Positions 33,614 to 41,895 of a stretch of DNA of 64,000 bases are shown one piece after another. Made by a program: the position numbers and the translations under genes. How positions within the stretch are numbered: the first letter of the stretch is position 1; every line of letters begins with the position of its first letter. The notes beneath the pieces are model-generated. The model worked only from the letters and a program-made list of their open reading frames with translations, ran no database searches and was not told the DNA's origin. Origin of the DNA: Bradyrhizobium nanningense (lineage in GTDB: Bacteria > Pseudomonadota > Alphaproteobacteria > Rhizobiales > Xanthobacteraceae); contig NZ_LBJC01000023.1 of assembly GCF_004114535.1 (NCBI RefSeq), positions 1-64,000 on the forward strand, in the 5' to 3' direction.

Positions 33614-34786
33614 CTACGCCGCCTTGGCGAGCGCTGCCTTGGTCTCGGCGAAGGCCCAGTCGATCCACTGCGTCAGCAGCTCGACGTCCCTTGCTTCGAC
33701 GGTGGCGCCGCACCAGATGCGCAGGCCGGCCGGCGCATCGCGGTAATAGGCGAAGTCGTAGCCGGCGCCTTCCTTCTCGACCAACGCGACCAGCTTCTTG
33801 GAGAAGTCGGCCTGCGCGTCGTCCGAGAGCGAGGTGATCGCGGGATCGGTGAACTTGAGGCACACCGAGGTGTTGGACCGGATCGAAGCATCCTTGGCCA
33901 GGAAGTCGATCCAGGGCGTCTTCGCCTTCCAATCGGCGAGCACCTTGGTGTTGGCGTCGGCACGCGCGATCAACGCCTTGAGGCCGCCGATCGACTTGGC
34001 CCAGTTCAGCGCGTCGAGATAATCCTCGACGCAGAGCATCGACGGCGTGTTGATGGTCTCGCCGACGAAGATGCCCTCATTGAGCTTGCCGCCCTTGGTC
34101 ATGCGGAAGATCTTCGGCAGCGGCCAGGCCGGTTTGTAGGTTTCGAGCCGTTCCACCGCGCGGGGCGACAGGATCAGCATGCCGTGCGCGGCTTCACCGC
34201 CGAGCGCCTTCTGCCAGGAGAAGGTGACGACGTCGAGCTTGGGCCAGTCGAGGGGCTGCGCAAACGCTGCGGACGTCGCGTCGCAGATGGTCAGGCCTTC
34301 GCGGGTCGCGCTGATCCAATCGGCGTTCGGCACGCGCACGCCGGAGGTGGTGCCGTTCCAGGTGAAAACGACGTCGCTCTTGGGATCGACCTTGGAGAGA
34401 TCGGGGATTTCACCATAGGCTGCGTTCAGCTTGGTGACGTCCTTGAGCTTCAATTCCTTGACGATGTCGCTGACCCAGCCTTCGCCGAAGGATTCCCAGG
34501 CGAGCGTGGTGACGGGCTTTGCTCCGAGCAGCGACCACAGCGCCATCTCGACCGCGCCGGTATCGGAGGCCGGCACGATGCCGATGCGGTAATCGGCGGG
34601 CACCTCGAGCACTTCGCGCGTCAGATCGATCGCGAGCTTGAGCTTGGTCTTGCCGACCTTCGCGCGATGCGAGCGGCCGAGCGCTGCGTCCTTGAGATTT
34701 TGGGCATTCCAGCCGGGGCGCTTGGCACAGGGGCCGGAGGAGAAATGCGGCACGTTCGGCCGCGAAGCGGGCTTCGCTACAGTCAT
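33614..34786 (-). CDS. serC: phosphoserine aminotransferase
   Basis: 390 residues. PLP enzyme that converts 3-phosphohydroxypyruvate to phosphoserine with glutamate. The opening RPNVPHFSSGPCAKRPGW and ALGRSHRAKVGKTKLKLAI are typical of the alphaproteobacterial/archaeal SerC subgroup, which differs from E. coli SerC. The PLP lysine is in VTFSWQKALGGEAAHGML. It is upstream of serA on the same strand and has a structured leader directly before the start codon. Confidence 0.96.
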   Translation of the reverse strand: MTVAKPASRPNVPHFSSGPCAKRPGWNAQNLKDAALGRSHRAKVGKTKLKLAIDLTREVLEVPADYRIGIVPASDTGAVEMALWSLLGAKPVTTLAWESFGEGWVSDIVKELKLKDVTKLNAAYGEIPDLSKVDPKSDVVFTWNGTTSGVRVPNADWISATREGLTICDATSAAFAQPLDWPKLDVVTFSWQKALGGEAAHGMLILSPRAVERLETYKPAWPLPKIFRMTKGGKLNEGIFVGETINTPSMLCVEDYLDALNWAKSIGGLKALIARADANTKVLADWKAKTPWIDFLAKDASIRSNTSVCLKFTDPAITSLSDDAQADFSKKLVALVEKEGAGYDFAYYRDAPAGLRIWCGATVEARDVELLTQWIDWAFAETKAALAKAA

Positions 34787-34850
34787 CGTCTACCCTTCCA
34801 GATAGTAAGCCTCCCGTTGGGGGGAGGTGTCCCGCCGCGGCTGATACGGG
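34787..34850 (-). promoter_or_regulatory. candidate serC leader RNA
   Basis: On the minus strand a hairpin CCTCCC-N6-GGGAGG (34827-34810) is followed by CTTACTATCTGGAAGGGT and the start codon. A conserved structured RNA called the serC motif is known directly upstream of serC in alphaproteobacteria; position and the hairpin near the ribosome binding site agree. I cannot align it to the model here. Confidence 0.5.
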
Positions 34851-34865
34851 AATCGGGCAGAGCAG

Positions 34866-35072
34866 TCAAGGCAGTTCCGGCGTCTCACGCTGGAGTGAAG
34901 GGGCTTCCGCTGCGATATCGGGGGATTCCACGACAGCGAGCGCGTTCAGCAAGTCCGTGGCCTCGCTGATCAATTGCGCGGCCCGGCGGCGGCTGCCGAC
35001 TTTCAAAATGCATTTGTCGTTGGCCTGCACGACATAATCGTTGCCGACCTTGATCATGGAATAGCTTGTCAT
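34866..35072 (-). CDS. small conserved protein of unknown function
   Basis: 68 residues: MTSYSMIKVGNDYVVQANDK then CILKVGSRRRAAQLISEATD and an acidic, proline-rich tail. The first half looks like a short beta sheet with a basic helix; one cysteine. It has a clear ATG and good codon bias, and sits 79 bases upstream of serC on the same strand. A weak EcfG-like site (GGAAC-N16-CGTC, 35129-35105) lies upstream. No known function. Confidence 0.65.
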   Translation of the reverse strand: MTSYSMIKVGNDYVVQANDKCILKVGSRRRAAQLISEATDLLNALAVVESPDIAAEAPSLQRETPELP

Positions 35073-35324
35073 CGAAATCCCCGAACCGACCGAGCCCGGT
35101 TTCTGACGCTACGTAGCACCGTTCGTTCCTGTGGGAACATGAACGAAGGACGGGTAGTTTATCAGGCCTTAAGATGAACGAAGGTGCGATCCGATTCCGC
35201 TGATCAAGCAACGCATGCGGCCAAAGCCCCATTCCGATACAATCGCAACGGGACTGTGGATTTGTGGATTGACGCGTTTTCTTGACGCGAACAGGTATCC
35301 ACTTTCGAAAACGCTCTTGCTGCC

Positions 35325-35783
35325 TCAGAAGCGGACAGTCATACCGACGTGACTCGCTGTGAATCCGAGCCGCTTGTAGAAGCGCTGCGCGTCGGTTCGC
35401 GTGTGGTGCGTCAGCAATTCGACCAGATTGCAGCCGCGCGCCTTTGCTTCCGTCACCGCCCATTGCACCAACTGCTCGCCGATGCCGCGTCTGCGACAAT
35501 CAGTGGCAACGCGCACGTCTTCGAGCAGGCCGCGACTGCCGCCTTGCGAGCTGATGCCCGGCAGGATCGCGAGTTGCAGGCAGCCGACCACCCTGCCCTC
35601 GCTCTCGGCCACCACGAGCGTGAGATTCGGATCGCGCTCGACCCGCGCGAACGCGTCGTAATAGGCGGCCGGCAAGGGATCCTCGACGCGCTCGCGAGCG
35701 CGGCCGAGATGATCGTCGGCCAGCATCGCCACGATCGCGGGAACGTCGTCGGGGCGCGCACAACGAATGGAGAGGGTGCTCAT
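35325..35783 (-). CDS. GNAT-family N-acetyltransferase
   Basis: 152 residues from ATG 35783 (MSTLSIRCARPDDVPAIVAM); the frame to 35999 is a shadow of the GST gene. The acetyl-CoA site is LLEDVRVATDCRRRGIGEQL (motif A), then VQWAVTEAKARGCNLVELLT and the motif-B end RFYKRLGFTASHVGMTVRF. Substrate unknown; the family includes many amine acetyltransferases. It follows the GST gene by 16 bases and is probably co-transcribed. Confidence 0.9.
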   Translation of the reverse strand: MSTLSIRCARPDDVPAIVAMLADDHLGRARERVEDPLPAAYYDAFARVERDPNLTLVVAESEGRVVGCLQLAILPGISSQGGSRGLLEDVRVATDCRRRGIGEQLVQWAVTEAKARGCNLVELLTHHTRTDAQRFYKRLGFTASHVGMTVRF

Positions 35784-35799
35784 GTCGAGAACTCCAGCC

Positions 35800-36390
35800 T
35801 CAGCGCGCCGGCGGAAGACCGAGAGACACTTCGACCTCGCCGATCCAGCGGCGGACGGAAGCATACTTGCCGAGGTCGAAGCCGCCTTCGTGCGCCACGC
35901 GGGTATAGGCGAGCAGCGAGACGTCGGCGAGCGATACCGCTTCGCCGGCGAAGAATCGGCTGGCCGAAAGATGCTGCTCCATGCGGTCGAGCGCCGCATA
36001 ACCGCGCTTGACCTTGTCGGGGTCGAGCTCGGATGCGTCCTTGCCGAGATAGACGAGAAGGAAGCGGCACACCGCGATATAGGGCTCGTGGCTGTACTGT
36101 TCCCAGAACAGCCATTCGTCCATCTTCGCGGCCGTAAAGGCGTCGCGCGGAACGAGCGCGCTGTCGCGGGCGAGATAACGGATGATGGCGTTGGACTGCG
36201 CCAGCGTGCGGCCGTCGTCGAATGCGACGGTGGGCACTTGGCCGGCGCCGTTCATCTTCAGGAATTGCGGCGTGCGCGTCTCGCCCTTGCGCGTGTCGGT
36301 CTCGATCCATTGATAGGGCAATGCGAGATGATCGCAGACCCATTTCACCTTCAGACAGTTTCCTGAATTGCTGTCGCCGTAGACCTTCAT
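35800..36390 (-). CDS. glutathione S-transferase family protein
   Basis: 196 residues from ATG 36390 (MKVYGDSNSGNCLKVKWVCD). The N-terminal thioredoxin-like domain has the Ser-type opening SNSGNCLKVK and the glutathione-binding loop GQVPTVAFDDGRTLAQSNAI; the C-terminal helical domain ends VSLADVSLLAYTRVAHEGG. Canonical soluble GST. Physiological substrate not evident. Together with the downstream acetyltransferase it may handle small toxic compounds, but this is only neighbourhood inference. Confidence 0.92.
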   Translation of the reverse strand: MKVYGDSNSGNCLKVKWVCDHLALPYQWIETDTRKGETRTPQFLKMNGAGQVPTVAFDDGRTLAQSNAIIRYLARDSALVPRDAFTAAKMDEWLFWEQYSHEPYIAVCRFLLVYLGKDASELDPDKVKRGYAALDRMEQHLSASRFFAGEAVSLADVSLLAYTRVAHEGGFDLGKYASVRRWIGEVEVSLGLPPAR

Positions 36391-36465
36391 CGCTGCCGCG
36401 CCCCGCGTTTGGCGCAGAGCATCAGGACGGCGCCGAGCTGTCAACCGCGGCGCGGCGACGTCGCG

Positions 36466-37227
36466 TCAGAACTTGTAGCCGAGGCCGGCGCGGACGGAGT
36501 GGATGTTCGATTCGATGTCCGACGTCACGCGCTGGTATTCGTATTCGGCGCGGGCGAACAGTCCGCCGACCAGCACGACGTCGACGCCGGCGCCGGCAGA
36601 GTAACCGTAGACCAGCTTGGTCTTGGTTGCAGACGTCGTCGGCGGCTGCACCGACGCCGGACTAGCGGAGGCGTAGCGGTCGACCGTCTGGCTTCCGAGG
36701 CCGCCGCCGAAGAAGGCGTAGGGCAGGAAGCATCCCCAGGCGTAGCCGGCGCGCATGCGCAGCGAGCCGAAGTCCGAGATGCCGACGACCGCGGATGTCT
36801 TCGTGGTGGCAACGACGGTACTGGTATTGTCGAAGGTCAGTCCCGTCGAGCTCGAGGTCGACTTGAAGCCGCCATGGATGTAGTTCGCCTCGATGCCGAG
36901 CACCACGTCGTCCCATTGCCCGTTATATCCGGCAAACACGCCGTAGCCGGCAGTGCTGCTCTGCGCGGCTGCAAGCGGCTGCCAGTTGTAGGCCGGCCCC
37001 GGAGTGACGAAGGTCGACTGGATATCGCTGTTGATGGTGGAGGAGATCTTCGAGGTGATCTTGCCGTAGTCACCCTGGCCGCCGACGTAATAGCCCTGCC
37101 AGTTTGGCCGGGCATTGGTCAGGCCGTCGGTGAAGCTGCCGCGCAAGATCGGCAGATCCGGCATGTCGGCCGCGTGCGCGGCTGACACCGTCCCCAACAT
37201 CACCGCTGCCAACAAAAGCCCACGCAT
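36466..37227 (-). CDS. outer-membrane beta-barrel protein (RopB/Omp25-like)
   Basis: 253 residues from ATG 37227, giving a clean signal peptide MRGLLLAAVMLGTVSAAHA cleaved before ADMPDLP. The mature protein is an 8-strand barrel type: NWQGYYVGGQGDYG near the start, alternating strands (RMRAGYAWGCFLPYAFFGGG, KTKLVYGYSAGAGVDVVLVG) and a C-terminal aromatic strand SVRAGLGYKF for BAM recognition. Such proteins are abundant in rhizobial outer membranes. The AADMP start of the mature part is shared with the next barrel gene. Confidence 0.88.
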   Translation of the reverse strand: MRGLLLAAVMLGTVSAAHAADMPDLPILRGSFTDGLTNARPNWQGYYVGGQGDYGKITSKISSTINSDIQSTFVTPGPAYNWQPLAAAQSSTAGYGVFAGYNGQWDDVVLGIEANYIHGGFKSTSSSTGLTFDNTSTVVATTKTSAVVGISDFGSLRMRAGYAWGCFLPYAFFGGGLGSQTVDRYASASPASVQPPTTSATKTKLVYGYSAGAGVDVVLVGGLFARAEYEYQRVTSDIESNIHSVRAGLGYKF

Positions 37228-37341
37228 CGCAACGCTCCATCGAACTCGAACTTTTCGCCCGTGATCATGGCTCGTTAACCTTAACCAATGGTTGCGTTGG
37301 AGGCCTTCGTCGCCGCTCGCCATGAAAAATACGCAAAGCAA

Positions 37342-37368
37342 AACGGCGCGGGATGATCCCGCGCCGTT
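37342..37368 (-). terminator. intrinsic terminator of the second barrel gene
   Basis: AACGGCGCGGGAT-G-ATCCCGCGCCGTT, perfect 13-bp inverted repeat, 28 bases past the stop of the gene at 37397. Confidence 0.85.
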
Positions 37369-37396
37369 AAGAAAGTTTAGGCGATGAGGCTGCCGA

Positions 37397-38239
37397 TCAG
37401 CCCTTGGTGACGAGCGGCGGCGGCGCGTAGACCGGCGGGCTGTTGAGATCCCAGCGCACGCCGAGCTTGACGTCGTGCGAGGTGAGCTCCTTGATCTTGA
37501 TCGAGGTCGGGCCCGAGGCGCTGTTGTCGAACAAGCGGAAATTGCCGGGCGCGGCGTCGCCGAGGTTCATGTAGCTGTACGCCAGTTCGACGGTGAAGCC
37601 GGGATTGACCTTGTAGGCGAGACCGGCATGCGCGGCCCAGGCAAAATTCCACTTCCCGTTGTCGGCGAAGTAAGCGACGCTGTTGGCCAAGGGCGGAGTA
37701 TTGCCCACCGTGTACGACACGCCGTCGTCGCGGAAGCCGCTGATCTTGTTGTAGGAGCCGCCGACACCGGCGCCGATGAACGGGGTGATGCACCACCACG
37801 TGCCGAGATCGACATAGGCGTTGGCCATGACGACCCATTCGGACTTGCTGCCGCTGTAGTTATTGGAGCCGACGAAGCCGGGCCCAATGACGTTGTCGGC
37901 GCCATGGAGGTTGGCCTTGCCGCGATACTGGCCGATCACGTCCGCACGGAACCAGTTGTTGAAGCGATAGCCGACGCCGAGATCGAACAGCGGCGAAGAG
38001 TCGAAACCGAGGCCCTCCGTCGTCTTCGAATACCCGGCTGGCAGGGCGCTCTCGATGCTCTTGGCGCTCTGGTTGGTCATGCCGATATCGCCGCGCAGAT
38101 ACCAGCCGCCGAAGTCTGCGGGCGGAGCCGGCGGCGCGTACATGGGAGGGGGCGCCGCGATCGGCATATCGGCGGCGAACGCCATCGACGAGATCAGGGT
38201 TGCCGCACCCGCGGCAAGGAGAGACTTAACGCTACGCAT
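37397..38239 (-). CDS. outer-membrane beta-barrel protein
   Basis: 280 residues from ATG 38239. Signal peptide MRSVKSLLAAGAATLISSMA with cleavage after FA before ADMPIAAPPP. The mature N terminus is a Pro-rich linker (PPPMYAPPAPPADFGGWYLR) then barrel strands GDIGMTNQSAKS..., WFRADVIGQYRGKANLHGAD, VMANAYVDLGTWWCITPFIG, and VELAYSYMNLGDAAPGNFRL. It ends LVTKG, not in an aromatic residue, which is unusual for BAM targeting. It is separated from the other barrel gene by 169 bases and a terminator. Confidence 0.87.
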   Translation of the reverse strand: MRSVKSLLAAGAATLISSMAFAADMPIAAPPPMYAPPAPPADFGGWYLRGDIGMTNQSAKSIESALPAGYSKTTEGLGFDSSPLFDLGVGYRFNNWFRADVIGQYRGKANLHGADNVIGPGFVGSNNYSGSKSEWVVMANAYVDLGTWWCITPFIGAGVGGSYNKISGFRDDGVSYTVGNTPPLANSVAYFADNGKWNFAWAAHAGLAYKVNPGFTVELAYSYMNLGDAAPGNFRLFDNSASGPTSIKIKELTSHDVKLGVRWDLNSPPVYAPPPLVTKG

Positions 38240-38476
38240 TGGCTTCGTCCTTATGGCCGGTGAGGCAAATACGCAGGCCTCACGTTCTGGAAACTCACGG
38301 TGCGGACGATGCCAGCAAATGTTTAAGCGCCACTTAACCCTAATTTTTAAGGTTGATTTTTTCTGACTACTCGCGCGCGCGGCGCGTGAGCGTTGCAAGA
38401 ATGCCGCATCAAATGCGACGACTTGGCCGCAATTGCTAACGATCCGTGAAAGTGCGCTGCAGCGAGAGAGGACGCG

Positions 38477-39724
38477 TCAACGCGTGTGCCGCGGCAGCTT
38501 GGGCAGGAACACCGCAAGCAAGCCGATCGCCGGCAGATAAGCGCAGACCTGGTAGACGAACTCGATCGAGGTGTGGTCGGCGAGCTTGCCGAGCACGGCC
38601 GCCCCTAGCCCCCCGATGCCGAAGGCGACGCCGAAGAACACGCCGGAGATCATGCCGAAACGGTGCGGCACCAGCTCCTGCGCGAACACGATGATCGACG
38701 ACGTCGTCGAGGAGATGATCAGGCCGATGACGATGCTGAGCACCGCGCTGGCAACCAGCCCGGCATAGGGCAGCGCCAGCGTGAACGGCAGCGCGCCGAG
38801 GATCGAAATCCAGATCACGATCTTGCGGCCGAAGCGATCCCCGAGCGGGCCACCGAGAAACGCGCCGACCGGGTTCGCCGCCAGGAAGATGAAGAGATAG
38901 ATCTGGGCGGCCTGCGTCGACACGCCGAAGCGGTCGATCAAATAGAAGATGTAGTAGCTCGACAGGCTCGAGACGTAGAGCTGTTTCGAGAACAGCAGCG
39001 CGACCAGCACGAGCAGCGCGACGGCGACGCGGCGCGAGCTCGGCGCGTCGGGATGGGCTTGAACCGGCGCCATCTTCCTCGCCTTGATCTGCGGCGCGTA
39101 CCAGCGGCCGATGCGCCAGAGGATGAGGATCGCCAGGAACGCGATCGAGGAGAACCAGGCGATGCTGCCCTGCCCGAGCGGCACCACGATCAGCGCCGCC
39201 AGCACCGGCCCCATCGAGGTGCCGAAGCTGCCGCCGAGCTGGAACACCGATTGCGCAAAGCCGTAGCGGCCGCCCGAGGCGAGCCGCGCGATGCGCGCCG
39301 ACTCCGGGTGAAACACCGCCGAGCCGAGGCCGACCAGTGCGGCGGCGACGAGGATGACGAGATATTGCTGCGCGGCGCTGAGCAGCAGCAGGCCGAAGAA
39401 AGTCGAGGCCATGCCGATCGCCAGCGAATAGGGCTGCGCCTTCTTGTCGGTGTAGTGCCCGACCACGGGCTGCAGCAGCGAGGCCGTGAACTGGAAGGCC
39501 AGCGTGATCATGCCGATCTGCGCGAAATCGAGCGCGTAGGTGTCCTTCAGGATCGGATACACCGAGGCGATCAGCGACTGCATGGTGTCGTTGAGGAAGT
39601 GCGAGAAGCTGATGCCGGCGAGCACGACGTAAGCCGGCCCTGCTGCTTTGGCGGCGGGTGCGACGTCAGCGACGACGACGGGCTCGGTCAGCGCTTCCTC
39701 TGAGACGACGACAGGCTTGTTCAA
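38477..39724 (-). CDS. MFS transporter, fosmidomycin-resistance (Fsr) type
   Basis: 415 residues if the TTG at 39724 is the start (LNKPVVVSEEALTEPVVVAD); the frame to 40021 runs through a repeat and is not credible. The 12-helix protein has the Fsr-type opening AGISFSHFLNDTMQSLIASV then YPILKDTYALDFAQIGMITL, and motif A-like GHYTDKKAQPYS and GPLGDRFGRK. Fsr proteins expel fosmidomycin and other compounds. The 25-residue polar N terminus is rich in Val/Ala/Glu. The start codon is the least certain point. Confidence 0.87.
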   Translation of the reverse strand: MNKPVVVSEEALTEPVVVADVAPAAKAAGPAYVVLAGISFSHFLNDTMQSLIASVYPILKDTYALDFAQIGMITLAFQFTASLLQPVVGHYTDKKAQPYSLAIGMASTFFGLLLLSAAQQYLVILVAAALVGLGSAVFHPESARIARLASGGRYGFAQSVFQLGGSFGTSMGPVLAALIVVPLGQGSIAWFSSIAFLAILILWRIGRWYAPQIKARKMAPVQAHPDAPSSRRVAVALLVLVALLFSKQLYVSSLSSYYIFYLIDRFGVSTQAAQIYLFIFLAANPVGAFLGGPLGDRFGRKIVIWISILGALPFTLALPYAGLVASAVLSIVIGLIISSTTSSIIVFAQELVPHRFGMISGVFFGVAFGIGGLGAAVLGKLADHTSIEFVYQVCAYLPAIGLLAVFLPKLPRHTR

Positions 39725-40047
39725 TGCAACATCCCGGCGCGGCAGATGGCCGCAGCTTGCTAGGTACGATGCTGGCGGCGACCGAACCACCGCCAATCGC
39801 AAATGGCTGGGATGCGCTTGGTCTGCCGCGAAGCAGCGCGGCCAGCATGGTTCGAGACGCCCGCCTCTGGCGGGCTCCTCACCATGAGGGTCTCGTATCT
39901 CGCCAAGACGAAGGAATTGCAGGGCGGGCAAAGGCGCGATTGCGCCGTGCCCCACGGCACAGAAGTGGTGGGCACGCTTCGCTTTGCCCACCCTACGATA
40001 CTGCACGTGGGGTGAGATCACCCCACCCCGCTCGCGCCTGAGAAATC
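39725..40047. other. 323-base gap with a palindromic repeat
   Basis: No gene. Contains the promoter side of the Fsr gene and the repeat at 39921-39997; glmM ends at 40048. Confidence 0.6.
39921..39997. repeat. dispersed palindromic repeat, GGGTGGGCAAAG family
   Basis: AGGGCGGGCAAAGGCGCGA ... GCACGCTTCGCTTTGCCCACCCTACG. Sister of 3411-3491 and 59901-60025. Confidence 0.8.
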
Positions 40048-41391
40048 CTAAGCCGCGGCCTGGCCGAGCGCGGAGACGATGGTGTCGACGACGTCCTCGA
40101 CCAGGATGCGGTCCTCGCCCTCGCCCATGACGCGGATCACGGGCTCGGTGCCGGACGAGCGGATCAACAGGCGGCCGTGGCCGTTGAGCCGCTTCTCACC
40201 GTCGGAGATCGCCGACTTGACGTCGGAATCGTCGAGCGGCTTGCCGCCCTTGTGGCGGACGTTCTTGAGGATCTGCGGCAGCGGATCGAAGCGGTGGCAG
40301 ACCTCGGAGACGGGGCGGCGCAGCTTCTGCACCACCGCCAGCACCTGCAACGCCGCAACAAACCCGTCGCCGGTGGTGGCGTAGTCGGACAGAATAATGT
40401 GGCCGGACTGCTCGCCGCCGAGATTGTAGCCGCCGTTCAGCATCTGCTCGAGCACGTAGCGGTCGCCGACCGGCGTGCGGACGAGATCGAGCCCCTGCCC
40501 TTTCAGGAAGCGCTCGAGCCCGAGATTGGACATCACGGTGGCGACGATGCCGGGACGCGACAGCCGGCCGTCTTCCTTCCAGCTCTGCGCAATGACTGCG
40601 AGCAGCTGGTCGCCGTCGACGATATGGCCGCGCTCGTCGACTAGGATGACCCGGTCGGCATCGCCGTCGAGCGCGATGCCGATGTCGGCGCGCATCTCGC
40701 GCACCTTCTTCGACAGCGCTTCCGGCGAGGTCGAGCCGCATTCCTTGTTGATGTTGAAGCCATCGGGCTCGACGCCGATCGGCACGACGTCGGCGCCCAG
40801 CTCCCACAGCGCTTCCGGTACCACCTTGTAGGCGGCGCCGTTGGCGCAATCGACCACGACGCGCAGGCCGTCGAGCGAGAGGTCGCGCGGCAGCGTGCGC
40901 TTGGCGAATTCGATGTAGCGGTCATGCACGCCGTCGATACGGCGGGCGCGGCCCAAGCTCGCGCTCTGCGCGAGCCTCTTGTCGAGGGACTCGTCGAGCA
41001 GCTGCTCGATCTGCCGCTCGACGTCGTCGGACAGCTTGAAGCCCTGCGGGCCGAACAGCTTGATGCCGTTGTCCTCGAACAGGTTGTGCGAGGCGGAGAT
41101 CATGACGCCGAGATCGGCGCGCATCGACTTGGTCAACATCGCGACCGCCGGCGTCGGCATCGGCCCGACCAGCAGCACGTCCATGCCGACCGAGGTGAAA
41201 CCGGCGACCATCGCGTATTCGATCATATAGCCCGAAAGGCGGGTGTCCTTGCCGATCACGACACGGTGGCGGTGGTCACCGCGCTGAAACGCAAGGCCTG
41301 CGGCCTGGCCGACCTTGAGCGCGAGCTCCGGCGTGATCAGTCCGTTGGCGCGGCCCCTAATCCCGTCCGTCCCGAAATATTTGCGGCTCAT
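40048..41391 (-). CDS. glmM: phosphoglucosamine mutase
   Basis: 447 residues from ATG 41391 (MSRKYFGTDGIRGRANGLIT). It interconverts glucosamine 6- and 1-phosphate for peptidoglycan and lipopolysaccharide precursors. The phosphoserine Ser101 is in VMISASHNLFEDNGIK, the metal loop is LDGDADR, and the phosphate-binding loop is IRSSGTEPVIRVM. Length and order of the four domains are normal. The frame to 41430 adds 13 residues without need. No ftsH or folP neighbour, unlike in many other bacteria. Confidence 0.97.
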   Translation of the reverse strand: MSRKYFGTDGIRGRANGLITPELALKVGQAAGLAFQRGDHRHRVVIGKDTRLSGYMIEYAMVAGFTSVGMDVLLVGPMPTPAVAMLTKSMRADLGVMISASHNLFEDNGIKLFGPQGFKLSDDVERQIEQLLDESLDKRLAQSASLGRARRIDGVHDRYIEFAKRTLPRDLSLDGLRVVVDCANGAAYKVVPEALWELGADVVPIGVEPDGFNINKECGSTSPEALSKKVREMRADIGIALDGDADRVILVDERGHIVDGDQLLAVIAQSWKEDGRLSRPGIVATVMSNLGLERFLKGQGLDLVRTPVGDRYVLEQMLNGGYNLGGEQSGHIILSDYATTGDGFVAALQVLAVVQKLRRPVSEVCHRFDPLPQILKNVRHKGGKPLDDSDVKSAISDGEKRLNGHGRLLIRSSGTEPVIRVMGEGEDRILVEDVVDTIVSALGQAAA

Positions 41392-41570
41392 ATCGTCCCC
41401 CAACGCAACGACCAGGAATCCCTTCGACAACCACGGGCTGCCCGAACAGGCCCCGCATCCCTGATTTGCTTGGGGTCTTATAATGCTTGTGCGGCTAACT
41501 TGGCTTCAAAAAATATGATGAATGATTACGGAACCGGAACTCCCGCCAATCCGCTAACGTCCTGTTAACA

Positions 41571-41780
41571 CTATGTTTCCCGCCCAGACGGCGAAACGGG
41601 GCGGAACCCGGTCTCGCCGCTGCGCTTCACGTGGCTGTCCCCGCGGCTCGGCGCCGGCTGGGTGACGTTGACGGGATCGGAGCCCGGAAAGGTCTCTTCC
41701 AGCCCCTCTTCCAGGGCTTCCTCGAGATCATGCTTTTCCTTGAGCTCTTCCGGGGAAGGTCCGGCGTGCGGCCTCGTCAT
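41571..41780 (-). CDS. small acidic conserved protein
   Basis: 69 residues from ATG 41780, with AGGAGA six bases upstream. It reads MTRPHAGPSPEELKEKHDLE then EALEEGLEETFPGSDPVNVT and a basic tail with GDSHVKRSGETG. The motif GLEETFPGSDPVNVTQP recurs in small rhizobial proteins of unknown role. No membrane segment or cysteine. It is divergent from the lldD-like gene, and only 115 bases separate the two start codons. Confidence 0.75.
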   Translation of the reverse strand: MTRPHAGPSPEELKEKHDLEEALEEGLEETFPGSDPVNVTQPAPSRGDSHVKRSGETGFRPVSPSGRET

Positions 41781-41895
41781 GGCACTCTCCTGCAAAACGT
41801 TCTGCAAACGATTTGGCTGTGCATCCAACCATGCTAGATGACCTCGAAATCTTCCGATGCAAGACTTCCGAGTAAGACGGGCCGGGGAAACGAGC

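Noticed and set aside
31913..34969. 1018-codon open frame antisense to serA and serC
   Set aside because: Spans two real genes and a palindromic repeat; composition is that of a GC-rich shadow frame.
35105..35138. EcfG promoter for the 68-residue gene
   Set aside because: The -10 is CGTC and not CGTT, and the -35 is part of a GTTCC-TGTG-GGAAC palindrome; kept only as a weak possibility inside the gene entry.
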